Below, piece after piece: positions 17,988 to 25,876 of a DNA stretch of 64,000 nucleotides (position 1 is the stretch's first letter; every line of letters begins with the position of its first letter). Below the pieces are notes generated by a model that saw nothing but the letters and a program-made list of their open reading frames with translations, had not been told where the DNA came from and made no database searches. A program made the translations under genes and the position numbers. Source of the DNA: Pseudotamlana agarivorans (GTDB lineage: Bacteria; Bacteroidota; Bacteroidia; Flavobacteriales; Flavobacteriaceae); contig NZ_JAHKPD010000012.1 in NCBI RefSeq assembly GCF_018860245.1, positions 496,001 through 560,000 on the forward strand. Direction: 5' to 3'.

Positions 17988-19226
17988 CTATAATATACGT
18001 AGATAATTTAAGATTTGGACTACGGCACCTTTATTCTTTTTTATAAACGCTTCATTTTTATGGCCAGTTTGCAAGCGTAAATCTTTATTTTTTATCATGC
18101 TAAGTAGAACCGAGTTGAACTCATTTTGACTCGAAATGGAGAACATACCACCATTGTTTATAAGCGCTTTCGCCTCAGGGAATTTATTATAATGCTTTCC
18201 AATAATTATTGGAACACCAAAAACCGCAGGTTCTAGAGTGTTGTGCAAACCTGTTTGGCCTAAAGCACCACCAACATAAGCAATATCGGCATAGTTGTAG
18301 ATTTTCGTTAGTATACCTATGGTGTCTATAATAAATACTTTGGCTTCAGATAAGTCGTATTTTTCTTTTTTTGAAAATAAAACTGAGGGCACTTGAAGCT
18401 GACTCTGTAGTTGTTTTACCTTTTCTTGTTTAATTTGGTGTGGAGCAATGATGAATTTTAAATCTTTATTAGCCTGCTCATTAATGAAATTAATTAATAA
18501 AGATTCGCCTTCCGGCCAAGTACTTCCTGCTACAACACAAAGCTTATCGTCTTTAAAGTTTTCAATGAAATCTAATGTGTTATCAATATCTAATTGATTA
18601 GTAACGCGATCGTAACGTGTATCTCCAGCGACCGTAACATGGTTGTAATTAATAGATTTTAATAAGTTTTTTGATTCTTCATTTTGAGTAAAAATGTGTT
18701 CAAATGCAAACAAGGCTTCACGAAGTGGTTTGCCATACCATTTAAAAAAAGATTGATTTTCCCTAAAAGCAGCCGATATTAAAATGGCCCGCCCTTGTCT
18801 TTTTTTCAGTTCAATTAAAAAAACCGGCCAAATATCATATTTCACAAAAATGGTGAGTTCTGGGTTTACAATATCTAAAAATCGCTTGGCGTTATTTTTT
18901 GTATCTAAAGGGAGGTAAATCACCACATCAGCAATTGGTGAATTTTTTCTAATTTCATAACCAGATGGAGAGAAGAAACTTAGTATTATTTTGTGGTTTT
19001 TAAAATGATCGCGTAGTGCTTTAAAAACAGGTAATCCTTGTTCATATTCGCCTAAGGAAGCACAATGAAACCAAAGTGTTTTGTCTGAAGGCTTTATGCC
19101 TTTATTTAATAAATTAAACGTATTTTTTCGACCCTCTACACCCTTTTTTAATTTGTCGTTAACTAAAGCGCCGCCATTTAAAACGACTTCAGCCAATTGC
19201 ATTCCAATGTTATAAATTAAGCCCAC
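17988..19226 (-). CDS. waaA: 3-deoxy-D-manno-octulosonic acid (Kdo) transferase
   Basis: WaaA adds Kdo to the lipid A precursor in lipopolysaccharide synthesis at the inner membrane. The 412-residue length fits the family. Recognisable segments are WFHCASLGEYEQGLPV near residue 55, LSFFSPSGYE, the catalytic-domain AGSTWPEGE and the nucleotide-binding end YVGGALGQTGLHNTLEPAVFGVPIIIG. A short hydrophobic N-terminus can anchor it to the membrane. It is divergent from the DegT gene with 227 nt between them. Confidence 0.92.
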   Translation of the reverse strand: MGLIYNIGMQLAEVVLNGGALVNDKLKKGVEGRKNTFNLLNKGIKPSDKTLWFHCASLGEYEQGLPVFKALRDHFKNHKIILSFFSPSGYEIRKNSPIADVVIYLPLDTKNNAKRFLDIVNPELTIFVKYDIWPVFLIELKKRQGRAILISAAFRENQSFFKWYGKPLREALFAFEHIFTQNEESKNLLKSINYNHVTVAGDTRYDRVTNQLDIDNTLDFIENFKDDKLCVVAGSTWPEGESLLINFINEQANKDLKFIIAPHQIKQEKVKQLQSQLQVPSVLFSKKEKYDLSEAKVFIIDTIGILTKIYNYADIAYVGGALGQTGLHNTLEPAVFGVPIIIGKHYNKFPEAKALINNGGMFSISSQNEFNSVLLSMIKNKDLRLQTGHKNEAFIKKNKGAVVQILNYLRIL

Positions 19227-19453
19227 TCTTTATTTCTTTATGCTAAAATACATTTCTTTAAATTATTTAAAGCTTAAATTTTAATTGTTTAAAAATACAC
19301 TGCTATGAAACAAATATTAGCATATTATTGGTAAGTCTTTACAGGTTAAACCATAATCATTTTTGTAAATTTGTGGATCGCGAACCCAATTTGGGGTTAT
19401 ATAAAAATTAGTCTTAGCTAAGCTGAAAATTAGCAGACTTTAATCTTTGTGAG

Positions 19454-20587
19454 ATGAAAAAAATTCAAATGGTTGACTTAAAAGGTCAATATAACGAGAT
19501 AAAAGATATCGTTAATCCTTCGATTCAAGAAGTGATCGAAACTACAGCATTCATAAATGGACCAAAAGTTCATGATTTTCAAAAGAAATTAGAAAATTAT
19601 TTAGATGTCAAGCATGTTATTCCGTGTGCCAACGGAACCGATGCTTTACAAATAGCAATGATGGGTTTAGGCCTGAAGCCAGGTGATGAGGTTATTACTG
19701 CCGATTTTACGTTTGCTGCAACTGTTGAAGTGATTGCTTTATTGCAATTAACACCAGTGTTAGTTGATGTGAATCCAGATGATTTTAACATCAATATTGA
19801 AGCCATTAAAAAGGCAATTACTCCAAAAACTAAAGCCATTGTCCCAGTGCATTTGTTTGGACAATGCGCCAACATGGAGGCGATCATGGAAATAGCCAAA
19901 GCTCACAATTTATTCGTGATTGAAGATAATGCGCAAGCTATTGGGGCCAATTACACCTATAAAGATGGGGTAAAAGTAAAAGCAGGCACGATAGGCGATG
20001 TGGGCGCTACTTCCTTTTTTCCTTCAAAAAATTTAGGCTGTTATGGTGATGGCGGAGCCATTTTTACAAATGATGATGCATTAGCACACACCATTCGTGG
20101 CATCGTAAATCATGGGATGTACGAGCGTTACCATCATGATGTTGTTGGTGTGAATTCCAGATTAGATAGTATTCAAGCTGCTGTTTTAGATGCCAAATTA
20201 CCGCTTTTAGACGCTTACAATAAACGCCGAATAGAAGCAGCCAACAAATATGATGCGGCATTTAAAGACATTGATAGTATTGAAACACCTTTCCGTTATG
20301 GCCAAACCGATAACCATGTGTTTCATCAATACACCTTAAAAGTTAAGGGTGTTGATCGCGATGCTTTAGTCAAGCATTTAAATGAAAATGAAATTCCTTG
20401 TGGTGTGTATTACCCTATTCCGCTGCATAATCAAAAGGCCTATATGGATGAGCGATATAACGAAGCCGATTTTGAGGTGACTAATCAATTGGTGAAAGAC
20501 GTTATTTCATTGCCAATGCATACCGAATTAGACGACGAACAAATTAACTATATAACAACAACTATTAAAAACTTTATAAATGGATAA
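19454..20587 (+). CDS. DegT/DnrJ/EryC1/StrS family PLP-dependent aminotransferase
   Basis: This 377-residue sugar aminotransferase uses pyridoxal phosphate to aminate keto-sugar nucleotides for glycan synthesis. PLP-binding lysine K192 lies in FFPSKNLGCYGDGGAI. CANGTDALQIAM near residue 59 and FGQCANMEAI with EDNAQAIGA are standard family motifs. Its last 8 nt overlap the start of galE, so the two are translated together and probably serve surface polysaccharide or glycoprotein sugar supply. A short inverted repeat, AACCC(N6)GGGTT, lies in the 5' leader near 19384-19399. Confidence 0.9.
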   Translation: MKKIQMVDLKGQYNEIKDIVNPSIQEVIETTAFINGPKVHDFQKKLENYLDVKHVIPCANGTDALQIAMMGLGLKPGDEVITADFTFAATVEVIALLQLTPVLVDVNPDDFNINIEAIKKAITPKTKAIVPVHLFGQCANMEAIMEIAKAHNLFVIEDNAQAIGANYTYKDGVKVKAGTIGDVGATSFFPSKNLGCYGDGGAIFTNDDALAHTIRGIVNHGMYERYHHDVVGVNSRLDSIQAAVLDAKLPLLDAYNKRRIEAANKYDAAFKDIDSIETPFRYGQTDNHVFHQYTLKVKGVDRDALVKHLNENEIPCGVYYPIPLHNQKAYMDERYNEADFEVTNQLVKDVISLPMHTELDDEQINYITTTIKNFING

Positions 20588-21602
20588 AATTTTAGTCACC
20601 GGAGGTTTAGGGTTCATAGGGTCCCATACCGTTGTAGAATTACAAAATAAAGGCTACGAAGTCGTAATTATTGACGATTTGTCAAATTCTTCAGAGGATG
20701 TATTAGACGGCATTACTGCGATTACAGGTAAAAAACCACTGTTTGAAAAACTAGATTTGAAAGACAAAGCAAGGGTGGAGTCTTTTTTTGCAAAGCATAA
20801 TGATGTAAAAGGTGTTATTCACTTTGCAGCAAGTAAAGCAGTTGGAGAAAGTGTGAAAGAACCTTTGTTGTATTATGAAAACAATATTGGAACTTTGGTT
20901 TATATTCTTAAGGAATTAAAAAAGTTGCCATCTGCAGCATTTATTTTTAGTTCATCTTGTACTGTTTATGGTCAAGCCGATGAATTGCCAATTACTGAAA
21001 GTGCTCCTGTAAAGCAAGCGGAATCACCTTACGGAAATACCAAACAGATAGGAGAGGAAATTATTAAAGATACTTGTAAAGTAGTACCGAGCCTAAAAGC
21101 CATTGCCTTGCGTTATTTTAATCCTGTAGGTGCTCACGAATCTACCGAAATTGGTGAATTACCAATTGGAGTACCTCAAAATTTAGTGCCTTTTATTACC
21201 CAAACCGCAATAGGATTGCGTCAAGAATTATCTGTTTTTGGAGATGATTATCCAACGCCAGATGGTACGTGTATTAGAGACTATATTCATGTTGTCGATT
21301 TAGCCAAAGCTCATGTCGTGGCGCTTGCACGTTTGTTAGAGAATAACAATAAAGAAAATTTTGAAACTTTTAACCTAGGAACAGGAACAGGAAGTTCAGT
21401 ACTTGAAGTAGTAAAATCTTTTGAAAAAGTTTCTGGTGAAAATTTGAATTACAAGATTGTAGGAAGACGTGAGGGGGATATTATCTCAGCCTATGCCGAT
21501 ACCAATAAAGCTAATGATGAGTTGGGATGGAAAACAACTTTATCTTTAGATGACGCCATGCGTTCTGCTTGGAAATGGGAGCAGAAAGTTCGTGGAGCAT
21601 AA
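20580..21602 (+). CDS. galE: UDP-glucose 4-epimerase
   Basis: This 340-residue extended SDR interconverts UDP-glucose and UDP-galactose (or the N-acetyl forms). TGGLGFIGSHTVVEL is the NAD-binding loop, FSSSCTVYG gives the catalytic serine region, and Y151/K155 in YGNTK form the YxxxK pair. RYFNPVGAHESTEIGE and GTCIRDYIHVVDLA are GalE-specific. It overlaps the DegT gene by 8 nt and ends 33 nt before a terminator-like hairpin. Confidence 0.94.
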   Translation: MDKILVTGGLGFIGSHTVVELQNKGYEVVIIDDLSNSSEDVLDGITAITGKKPLFEKLDLKDKARVESFFAKHNDVKGVIHFAASKAVGESVKEPLLYYENNIGTLVYILKELKKLPSAAFIFSSSCTVYGQADELPITESAPVKQAESPYGNTKQIGEEIIKDTCKVVPSLKAIALRYFNPVGAHESTEIGELPIGVPQNLVPFITQTAIGLRQELSVFGDDYPTPDGTCIRDYIHVVDLAKAHVVALARLLENNNKENFETFNLGTGTGSSVLEVVKSFEKVSGENLNYKIVGRREGDIISAYADTNKANDELGWKTTLSLDDAMRSAWKWEQKVRGA

Positions 21603-21633
21603 GGTAAATTGATTAAAAATTAAATTAGGAAGA

Positions 21634-21663
21634 AGGTTGCTAAAAATTAGTAGCCTTTTTTAT
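21634..21663 (+). terminator. Probable galE terminator
   Basis: GGTTGCTA and TAGTAGCC form an 8-bp stem with two G-U pairs, followed by a run of six T bases. Confidence 0.65.
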
Positions 21664-21737
21664 TGAATAATATTTGAAACGGATTTTGTTTGTTAATCAT
21701 GACACAACATGTCGTATTAATCTGAGTATAACAGTCG

Positions 21738-21850
21738 TACCTTTGAAGAGTAAATAGACAGTAAAATATTTTTCATAAGTTTAGTTTGGTTAGTTTGAAA
21801 AATGCTACAAAAATGTATAGATGACATCTTTGTAGCATTTTTTATTGGGT
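21738..21850 (+). ncRNA. Putative small RNA, copy 1
   Basis: TACCTTTG at 21738-21745 fits the -7 element, so transcription would begin near 21751. The transcript would end at a strong hairpin (AAATGCTACAAA at 21800-21811 with TTTGTAGCATTT at 21829-21840) followed by T residues. That predicts an RNA of about 90-95 nt. There is no TTG -33 element; a GACA-N5-TGTC inverted repeat at 21701-21713 occupies that region and may be an activator or repressor site. Confidence 0.45.
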
Positions 21851-21928
21851 AATATTTTGAAGACTGAGCGATCGTATATGTCGAAATTAAGGACACAGCA
21901 TGTCGCATTAATTTCAGGGAAGCGGCCG

Positions 21929-22036
21929 TATCTTTGAAGAGTAAATAGATAGTAAAATATTTTTCATAAGTTTAGTTTGGTTAGTTTGAAAAATGCTACA
22001 AAAATGTGTAAATAACATCTTTGTAGCCTTTTTTAT
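21929..22036 (+). ncRNA. Putative small RNA, copy 2
   Basis: The layout is the same as copy 1: GACA-N5-TGTC at 21892-21904, TATCTTTG at 21929-21936, and the hairpin ATGCTACAAA/TTTGTAGCCT followed by six T residues. The stem has one change relative to copy 1 and the hairpin loop differs, while the 5' part of the predicted RNA is conserved. Confidence 0.45.
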
Positions 22037-22073
22037 GTTTCAGAATTTGAATTAGACCTTCTAATTATAAGTA

Positions 22074-22583
22074 TTAGGCCTTTTTCTTCTGAGTAAAACT
22101 TACGAATAACAATATAATCATACCAGCACTTACCGACATGTCTGCGAGATTAAAAATTCCAGTTCTAAACACACCACCCAAATCGATGAATAAAAAATCG
22201 GTTACCGAGCCATAAACGATGCGATCGTAAACATTAGCAACACCACCTCCAATAATACTGGCAAAGGCGAATAAACTCCAATTATCAAGACTTTTATCTT
22301 TTAAAATATGTCTTAAAACAAGCCCCAAAACCAGAATGGGTAGTACTAATAAAAAGACTATGCGTAGGGCTGGGTTTAAATCGCTCCCCATACCTAAAAA
22401 GGCACCGGTGTTTTCAACATTCATTAAAGTGAAATAATCTCCTATTATTGGAATGCGCTCACTAGGTTGTGAAGCTGTTCTACCAATAACATTTGCTCTA
22501 ACAATAACTTTTGAAATTTGATCGGCAGCAATTGTTAATATGATTACCGCAAAAATATAAAAGGAGCGTTTAGTAAAATTCAT
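22074..22583 (-). CDS. lspA: Lipoprotein signal peptidase (signal peptidase II)
   Basis: LspA is the inner-membrane aspartyl protease that cleaves prolipoprotein signal peptides. The 169-residue protein has four hydrophobic segments. Its conserved motifs are AADQISKV near the N-terminus, MNVENTGAFLGMG, the catalytic Asp in GGGVANVYDRIVYG and the second in FNLADMSVSAGM. The gene shares one base with the upstream fabD stop, so the two form an operon. The many lipoproteins in this window are its expected substrates. Confidence 0.93.
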   Translation of the reverse strand: MNFTKRSFYIFAVIILTIAADQISKVIVRANVIGRTASQPSERIPIIGDYFTLMNVENTGAFLGMGSDLNPALRIVFLLVLPILVLGLVLRHILKDKSLDNWSLFAFASIIGGGVANVYDRIVYGSVTDFLFIDLGGVFRTGIFNLADMSVSAGMIILLFVSFTQKKKA

Positions 22584-23476
22584 TAATTACCAGCTTCAAG
22601 AGTTGCAGAAACTGTTTCTGATGCTCTGTTTATTTTCTTAACTAAACCTTGTAACACTTTTCCTGGACCAACTTCAGTAAATAAGGTCGCTCCATCGGCA
22701 ATCATTTGTTCCACAGATTGCGTCCAACGTACAGGAGCCGTAAGTTGAGAAATTAAATTGGCTTTGATTTCGGCTTCATCGGTAACAGCAGAGGCTGTAA
22801 CATTTTGATAAATCGGACAGTTTGGTTTACTAAATGTTGTGTTTTTAATGGCTGCAGCAAGTTCTTCACGAGCAGGTTCCATCATTGGTGAGTGGAAAGC
22901 ACCACCTACAGGAAGCACTAAAGCACGTCTTGCACCAGCATCTTTTAAAGCTTCACAAGCTTCATTGATCGCTTCAATTTCTCCAGAAATAACCAATTGT
23001 CCTGGGCAGTTGTAGTTTGCAGCAACAACAACACCGTCAATTTGTTTACATATATTTTCAACAATTTTATCTTCTAAACCTAAAACGGCGGCCATCGTAC
23101 TTGGTTGCAATTCGCAAGCTTTTTGCATGGCTAAAGCACGTTGAGAAACTAATTTTAATCCGTCTTCAAAAGTTAAAGCACCGCTAGCAACTAAGGCTGA
23201 AAATTCTCCTAAAGAATGTCCGGCAACCATATCTGGTTTAAAACTCTCTCCTAAAGTTTTAGCTAAAATTACAGAGTGTAAAAAGATAGCTGGTTGTGTT
23301 ACTTTAGTTTCTTTAAGGTCTTCTGCCGACCCTTCAAACATGATGTCTGTAATTCGGAAACCTAAAATTTTATTCGCTTTTTCGAATAATTCTTGAGCTA
23401 ATTGTGAATTTTCGTAAAGGTCTAAGCCCATACCTGTGAATTGTGCACCCTGTCCAGGAAATATATATGCGTTCAT
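22583..23476 (-). CDS. fabD: Malonyl-CoA:ACP transacylase
   Basis: FabD transfers malonyl from CoA to acyl carrier protein to feed fatty acid synthesis. The 297-residue protein has the N-terminal FPGQGAQFTGMG, the nucleophile serine in VAGHSLGEFSA (near residue 90), an FHSPMM histidine near 200 and a closing EVGPGKVLQGLVKKI. It is transcribed together with lspA, which follows with a 1-nt overlap. A good promoter lies just upstream. Confidence 0.95.
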   Translation of the reverse strand: MNAYIFPGQGAQFTGMGLDLYENSQLAQELFEKANKILGFRITDIMFEGSAEDLKETKVTQPAIFLHSVILAKTLGESFKPDMVAGHSLGEFSALVASGALTFEDGLKLVSQRALAMQKACELQPSTMAAVLGLEDKIVENICKQIDGVVVAANYNCPGQLVISGEIEAINEACEALKDAGARRALVLPVGGAFHSPMMEPAREELAAAIKNTTFSKPNCPIYQNVTASAVTDEAEIKANLISQLTAPVRWTQSVEQMIADGATLFTEVGPGKVLQGLVKKINRASETVSATLEAGN

Positions 23477-23498
23477 TGTATTTTATATTTTAGAGCTG

Positions 23499-23527
23499 CA
23501 AAAATAAGAATTATAAATTTATGCCAA
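23499..23527 (-). promoter_or_regulatory. Putative fabD promoter
   Basis: On the minus strand TTG (23525-23527) is followed after 18 nt by TATTTTTG (23499-23506), fitting TTG-N17-23-TAnnTTTG. The ATG is 22 nt further on. Confidence 0.6.
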
Positions 23528-23681
23528 TTCTATTTTGAAATTACTGTAAAAGAAAATGAGGATTTTTTTCTTTATAGGAAACAGAAAAATAATGCATAGC
23601 CGTAGTTACGGATTCTTTTTATGTTGAAATAGAAAGAGAAAAAGGGCGTTTTATTGCGGTAATTTCAATGTGGAATTGGTA

Positions 23682-24242
23682 TTAGCCATTATCTATGGTT
23701 TTGATAATTTTAGCTGGATTTCCAGCAATGACTACATTGGCTGGGAAATTTTTAGTGACCACAGCGCCTGAGCCAATTACCACGTTATTGCCTATGGAAA
23801 TACCAGGACAAATTGTAGCATTGCCACCAATCCATACATTATCACCAATGGAAACGGATTTACCGAGTTCTTTTCCGCTATTTCTAGCTTTAAATTCTAA
23901 AGGGTGTGTGGCCGTATAAATTTGAACATGGGGGCCAAACATGCAGTTATCTCCAATAGTCACTTCGGCAACATCTAAAATACAGCAACTAAAATTCATA
24001 AAAAGATTTTTACCTGCTTTGATGTTGCTGCCATAATCGCAGTGAAAAGGAGGTTCTATAAACAAGTTTTCACCTGAATTTGGTATTATTTTTTTTAAAA
24101 CTTTCTGACGTTCCTCTAAATCAAGTTCACTCAAGCTATTGAATTTATGAAACAGTAAGCGCACCTGGTGGCGCTCTTTTGCTAACTCTGGGTCTGTGGG
24201 ACTGTACATTTCCCCAGCGAGCATTTTGTCTTTTTCAGTCAT
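23682..24242 (-). CDS. Sugar O-acetyltransferase (maltose acetyltransferase-like)
   Basis: This 186-residue hexapeptide-repeat acetyltransferase of the Maa/LacA group transfers acetyl from acetyl-CoA to sugars. The N-terminal MTEKDKMLAGEMYSPTDPEL is the family's Maa-type leader. FHCDYGSNIKAGKN, the catalytic-loop histidine in IYTATHPLEF and the left-handed beta-helix end IGDNVWIGGNATICPG with IGSGAVVTKNFP are typical. It ends facing fabD and starts 13 nt downstream of the FAD dehydrogenase stop, so the two may share a transcript. Confidence 0.9.
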   Translation of the reverse strand: MTEKDKMLAGEMYSPTDPELAKERHQVRLLFHKFNSLSELDLEERQKVLKKIIPNSGENLFIEPPFHCDYGSNIKAGKNLFMNFSCCILDVAEVTIGDNCMFGPHVQIYTATHPLEFKARNSGKELGKSVSIGDNVWIGGNATICPGISIGNNVVIGSGAVVTKNFPANVVIAGNPAKIIKTIDNG

Positions 24243-24255
24243 ATGTCTTTAGCTT

Positions 24256-25812
24256 TTAAAGTCCAGCAACTGCAGCCTCTGCACAGCGTTCCCCGTCCAT
24301 GGCCGCAGAAACAATGCCACCTGCATAACCGCCACCTTCCCCGCAAGGGTATAAGTTTGTAATTTGTGGGTGTTCTAAAGTGTCTGTTCTAGGAATTGAA
24401 ACGGGAGATGAGGTTCGCGATTCCACACCTACAATATTAGCTTCTTCGGTATAATAGCCCCTCATTTTTTGCCCGAAAGCCTCAAACCCTTTTCTCAATC
24501 TTCCGCCTATAAATTTCGGTAATAGCGAATGCAGCGGTGCTGATTTTAGTCCAGGTTGGTATGAGGAATCATTGAGATCGTTTGAAAGTCTGCCTTCAAC
24601 AAAGTCTGTTAAACGTTGCGCAGGAGCCACCTGACTTCTTCCGCCTGCGGTAAAGGCTAAACGCTCTAAGTTTTTTTGATATTCTAAGCCTTTTAGAACA
24701 CCAAATTTCTCATATTTAGCCAAATCGGTATCTACGTTTATTTCAACAACAATGCCTGAGTTGGCGTATAAGTTATTTCGTTTGGAAGGCGACATGCCGT
24801 TTACAACCACTTCGCCATTAGCTGTAGCTGCAGGTACAATAAAACCGCCAGGACACATACAAAATGAATAAACACCTCGATTGTTCACTTGTTGCACTAA
24901 GCCGTAGGAAGCTGCAGGAAGTAATTCACTGCGTTCACCAGAGCAATGGTATTGAATAGAGTCGATAATATGTTGTGGATGTTCCACACGTACGCCCATG
25001 GCAAAGGATTTGGCTTCGAGTGCGACTTCTTTATCATGAAGTAAATAGAATATGTCTCTAGCCGAATGCCCAGTGGCTAAAATGACTTTTTCAACCGCTA
25101 ATTCGTCGCCGTTTTGAAGTTGAATAGCATTTATGGTATTGTTTTTTAATTTAAAATCGGTAACACGGGTTTCAAAATGCACTTCGCCACCATAGTGTAA
25201 AATGGTTTCGCGAATGTTTTGAACCACCTTAGGTAATTTATTAGTACCAATATGTGGGTGGGCATCTATTAAAATCTGTTCTGTAGCGCCATGAAATACG
25301 AGGTTTTCAAAAATACGACGCACATCACCACGCTTTAAACTTCGGGTGTATAATTTTCCGTCAGAATAAGTACCAGCACCACCTTCGCCAAAACAATAGT
25401 TCGAATCTTCGTTTACAAAATGATCTCTATTGATGGCTTTTAAATCGCGACGGCGGTCTTGAACATTTTTGCCACGTTCTAAAACAATGGGTTTATAACC
25501 AAGTTCAATGCAGCGCAATGCGGCATACATACCAGCAGGTCCGAAACCAATAATATGAACAGGTTTTCCTTTGGAAACATCTTTGTAGTCAAATTGATAT
25601 TCAGAAGTTTTAGGAAGCACCTCGCGAATATAAACGGCTACTTTATAGTTGAAAATAATTTTAGGTTTTCGAGCATCAATAGATTTTCGTAGTACTTTAA
25701 CACCAGTAATATCCTCGCGGTCTATATCTAGTTTTAAAGCCGATTTTAACACCAAAATATCGCTGCGCTCTTCTTCCTTAAGCGTAATGCGAAGTTGAAT
25801 TTCTTTTACCAT
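24256..25812 (-). CDS. FAD-dependent dehydrogenase (COG2509-like)
   Basis: This 518-residue flavoprotein has an N-terminal extension of about 85 residues with ferredoxin-like character. VHIIGFGPAGMYAALRCIELG follows as the FAD-binding Rossmann loop, with ERGKNVQDRRRD after it. GGAGTYSDGKLYTR and VILATGHSARDIF are typical of the uncharacterised FAD-dependent dehydrogenase group. CGEGGGYAGGIVSAAMDG near the C-terminus closes the flavin site. The physiological substrate is unknown. The same-strand acetyltransferase gene begins 13 nt after its stop. Confidence 0.82.
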   Translation of the reverse strand: MVKEIQLRITLKEEERSDILVLKSALKLDIDREDITGVKVLRKSIDARKPKIIFNYKVAVYIREVLPKTSEYQFDYKDVSKGKPVHIIGFGPAGMYAALRCIELGYKPIVLERGKNVQDRRRDLKAINRDHFVNEDSNYCFGEGGAGTYSDGKLYTRSLKRGDVRRIFENLVFHGATEQILIDAHPHIGTNKLPKVVQNIRETILHYGGEVHFETRVTDFKLKNNTINAIQLQNGDELAVEKVILATGHSARDIFYLLHDKEVALEAKSFAMGVRVEHPQHIIDSIQYHCSGERSELLPAASYGLVQQVNNRGVYSFCMCPGGFIVPAATANGEVVVNGMSPSKRNNLYANSGIVVEINVDTDLAKYEKFGVLKGLEYQKNLERLAFTAGGRSQVAPAQRLTDFVEGRLSNDLNDSSYQPGLKSAPLHSLLPKFIGGRLRKGFEAFGQKMRGYYTEEANIVGVESRTSSPVSIPRTDTLEHPQITNLYPCGEGGGYAGGIVSAAMDGERCAEAAVAGL

Positions 25813-25876
25813 GCTGCGAAATTAATGAAAAATTGGCTTGGCACTTGAAAAAGCTTTTAAATTGAGATGCGATGGA

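Larger units (their letters stand above)
21657..22036 (+). repeat. Tandem duplication of a ~190-bp promoter-terminator unit
   Basis: Two copies lie head to tail (about 21657-21845 and 21840-22036). The core, from CTTTGAAGAGTAAATAGA through AAAATATTTTTCATAAGTTTAGTTTGG to the hairpin TGCTACAAAAATGT, is nearly identical over about 75 nt. The upstream and loop parts have diverged. No convincing protein is encoded. The conserved pieces are an inverted repeat GACA-N5-TGTC, a TAnnTTTG element and a terminator hairpin. Confidence 0.85.

Noticed and set aside
21717-21908. ORF and 16-20 codon ORFs in the tandem repeat
   Set aside because: They run through terminator hairpins, and the two copies do not conserve the encoded ends.
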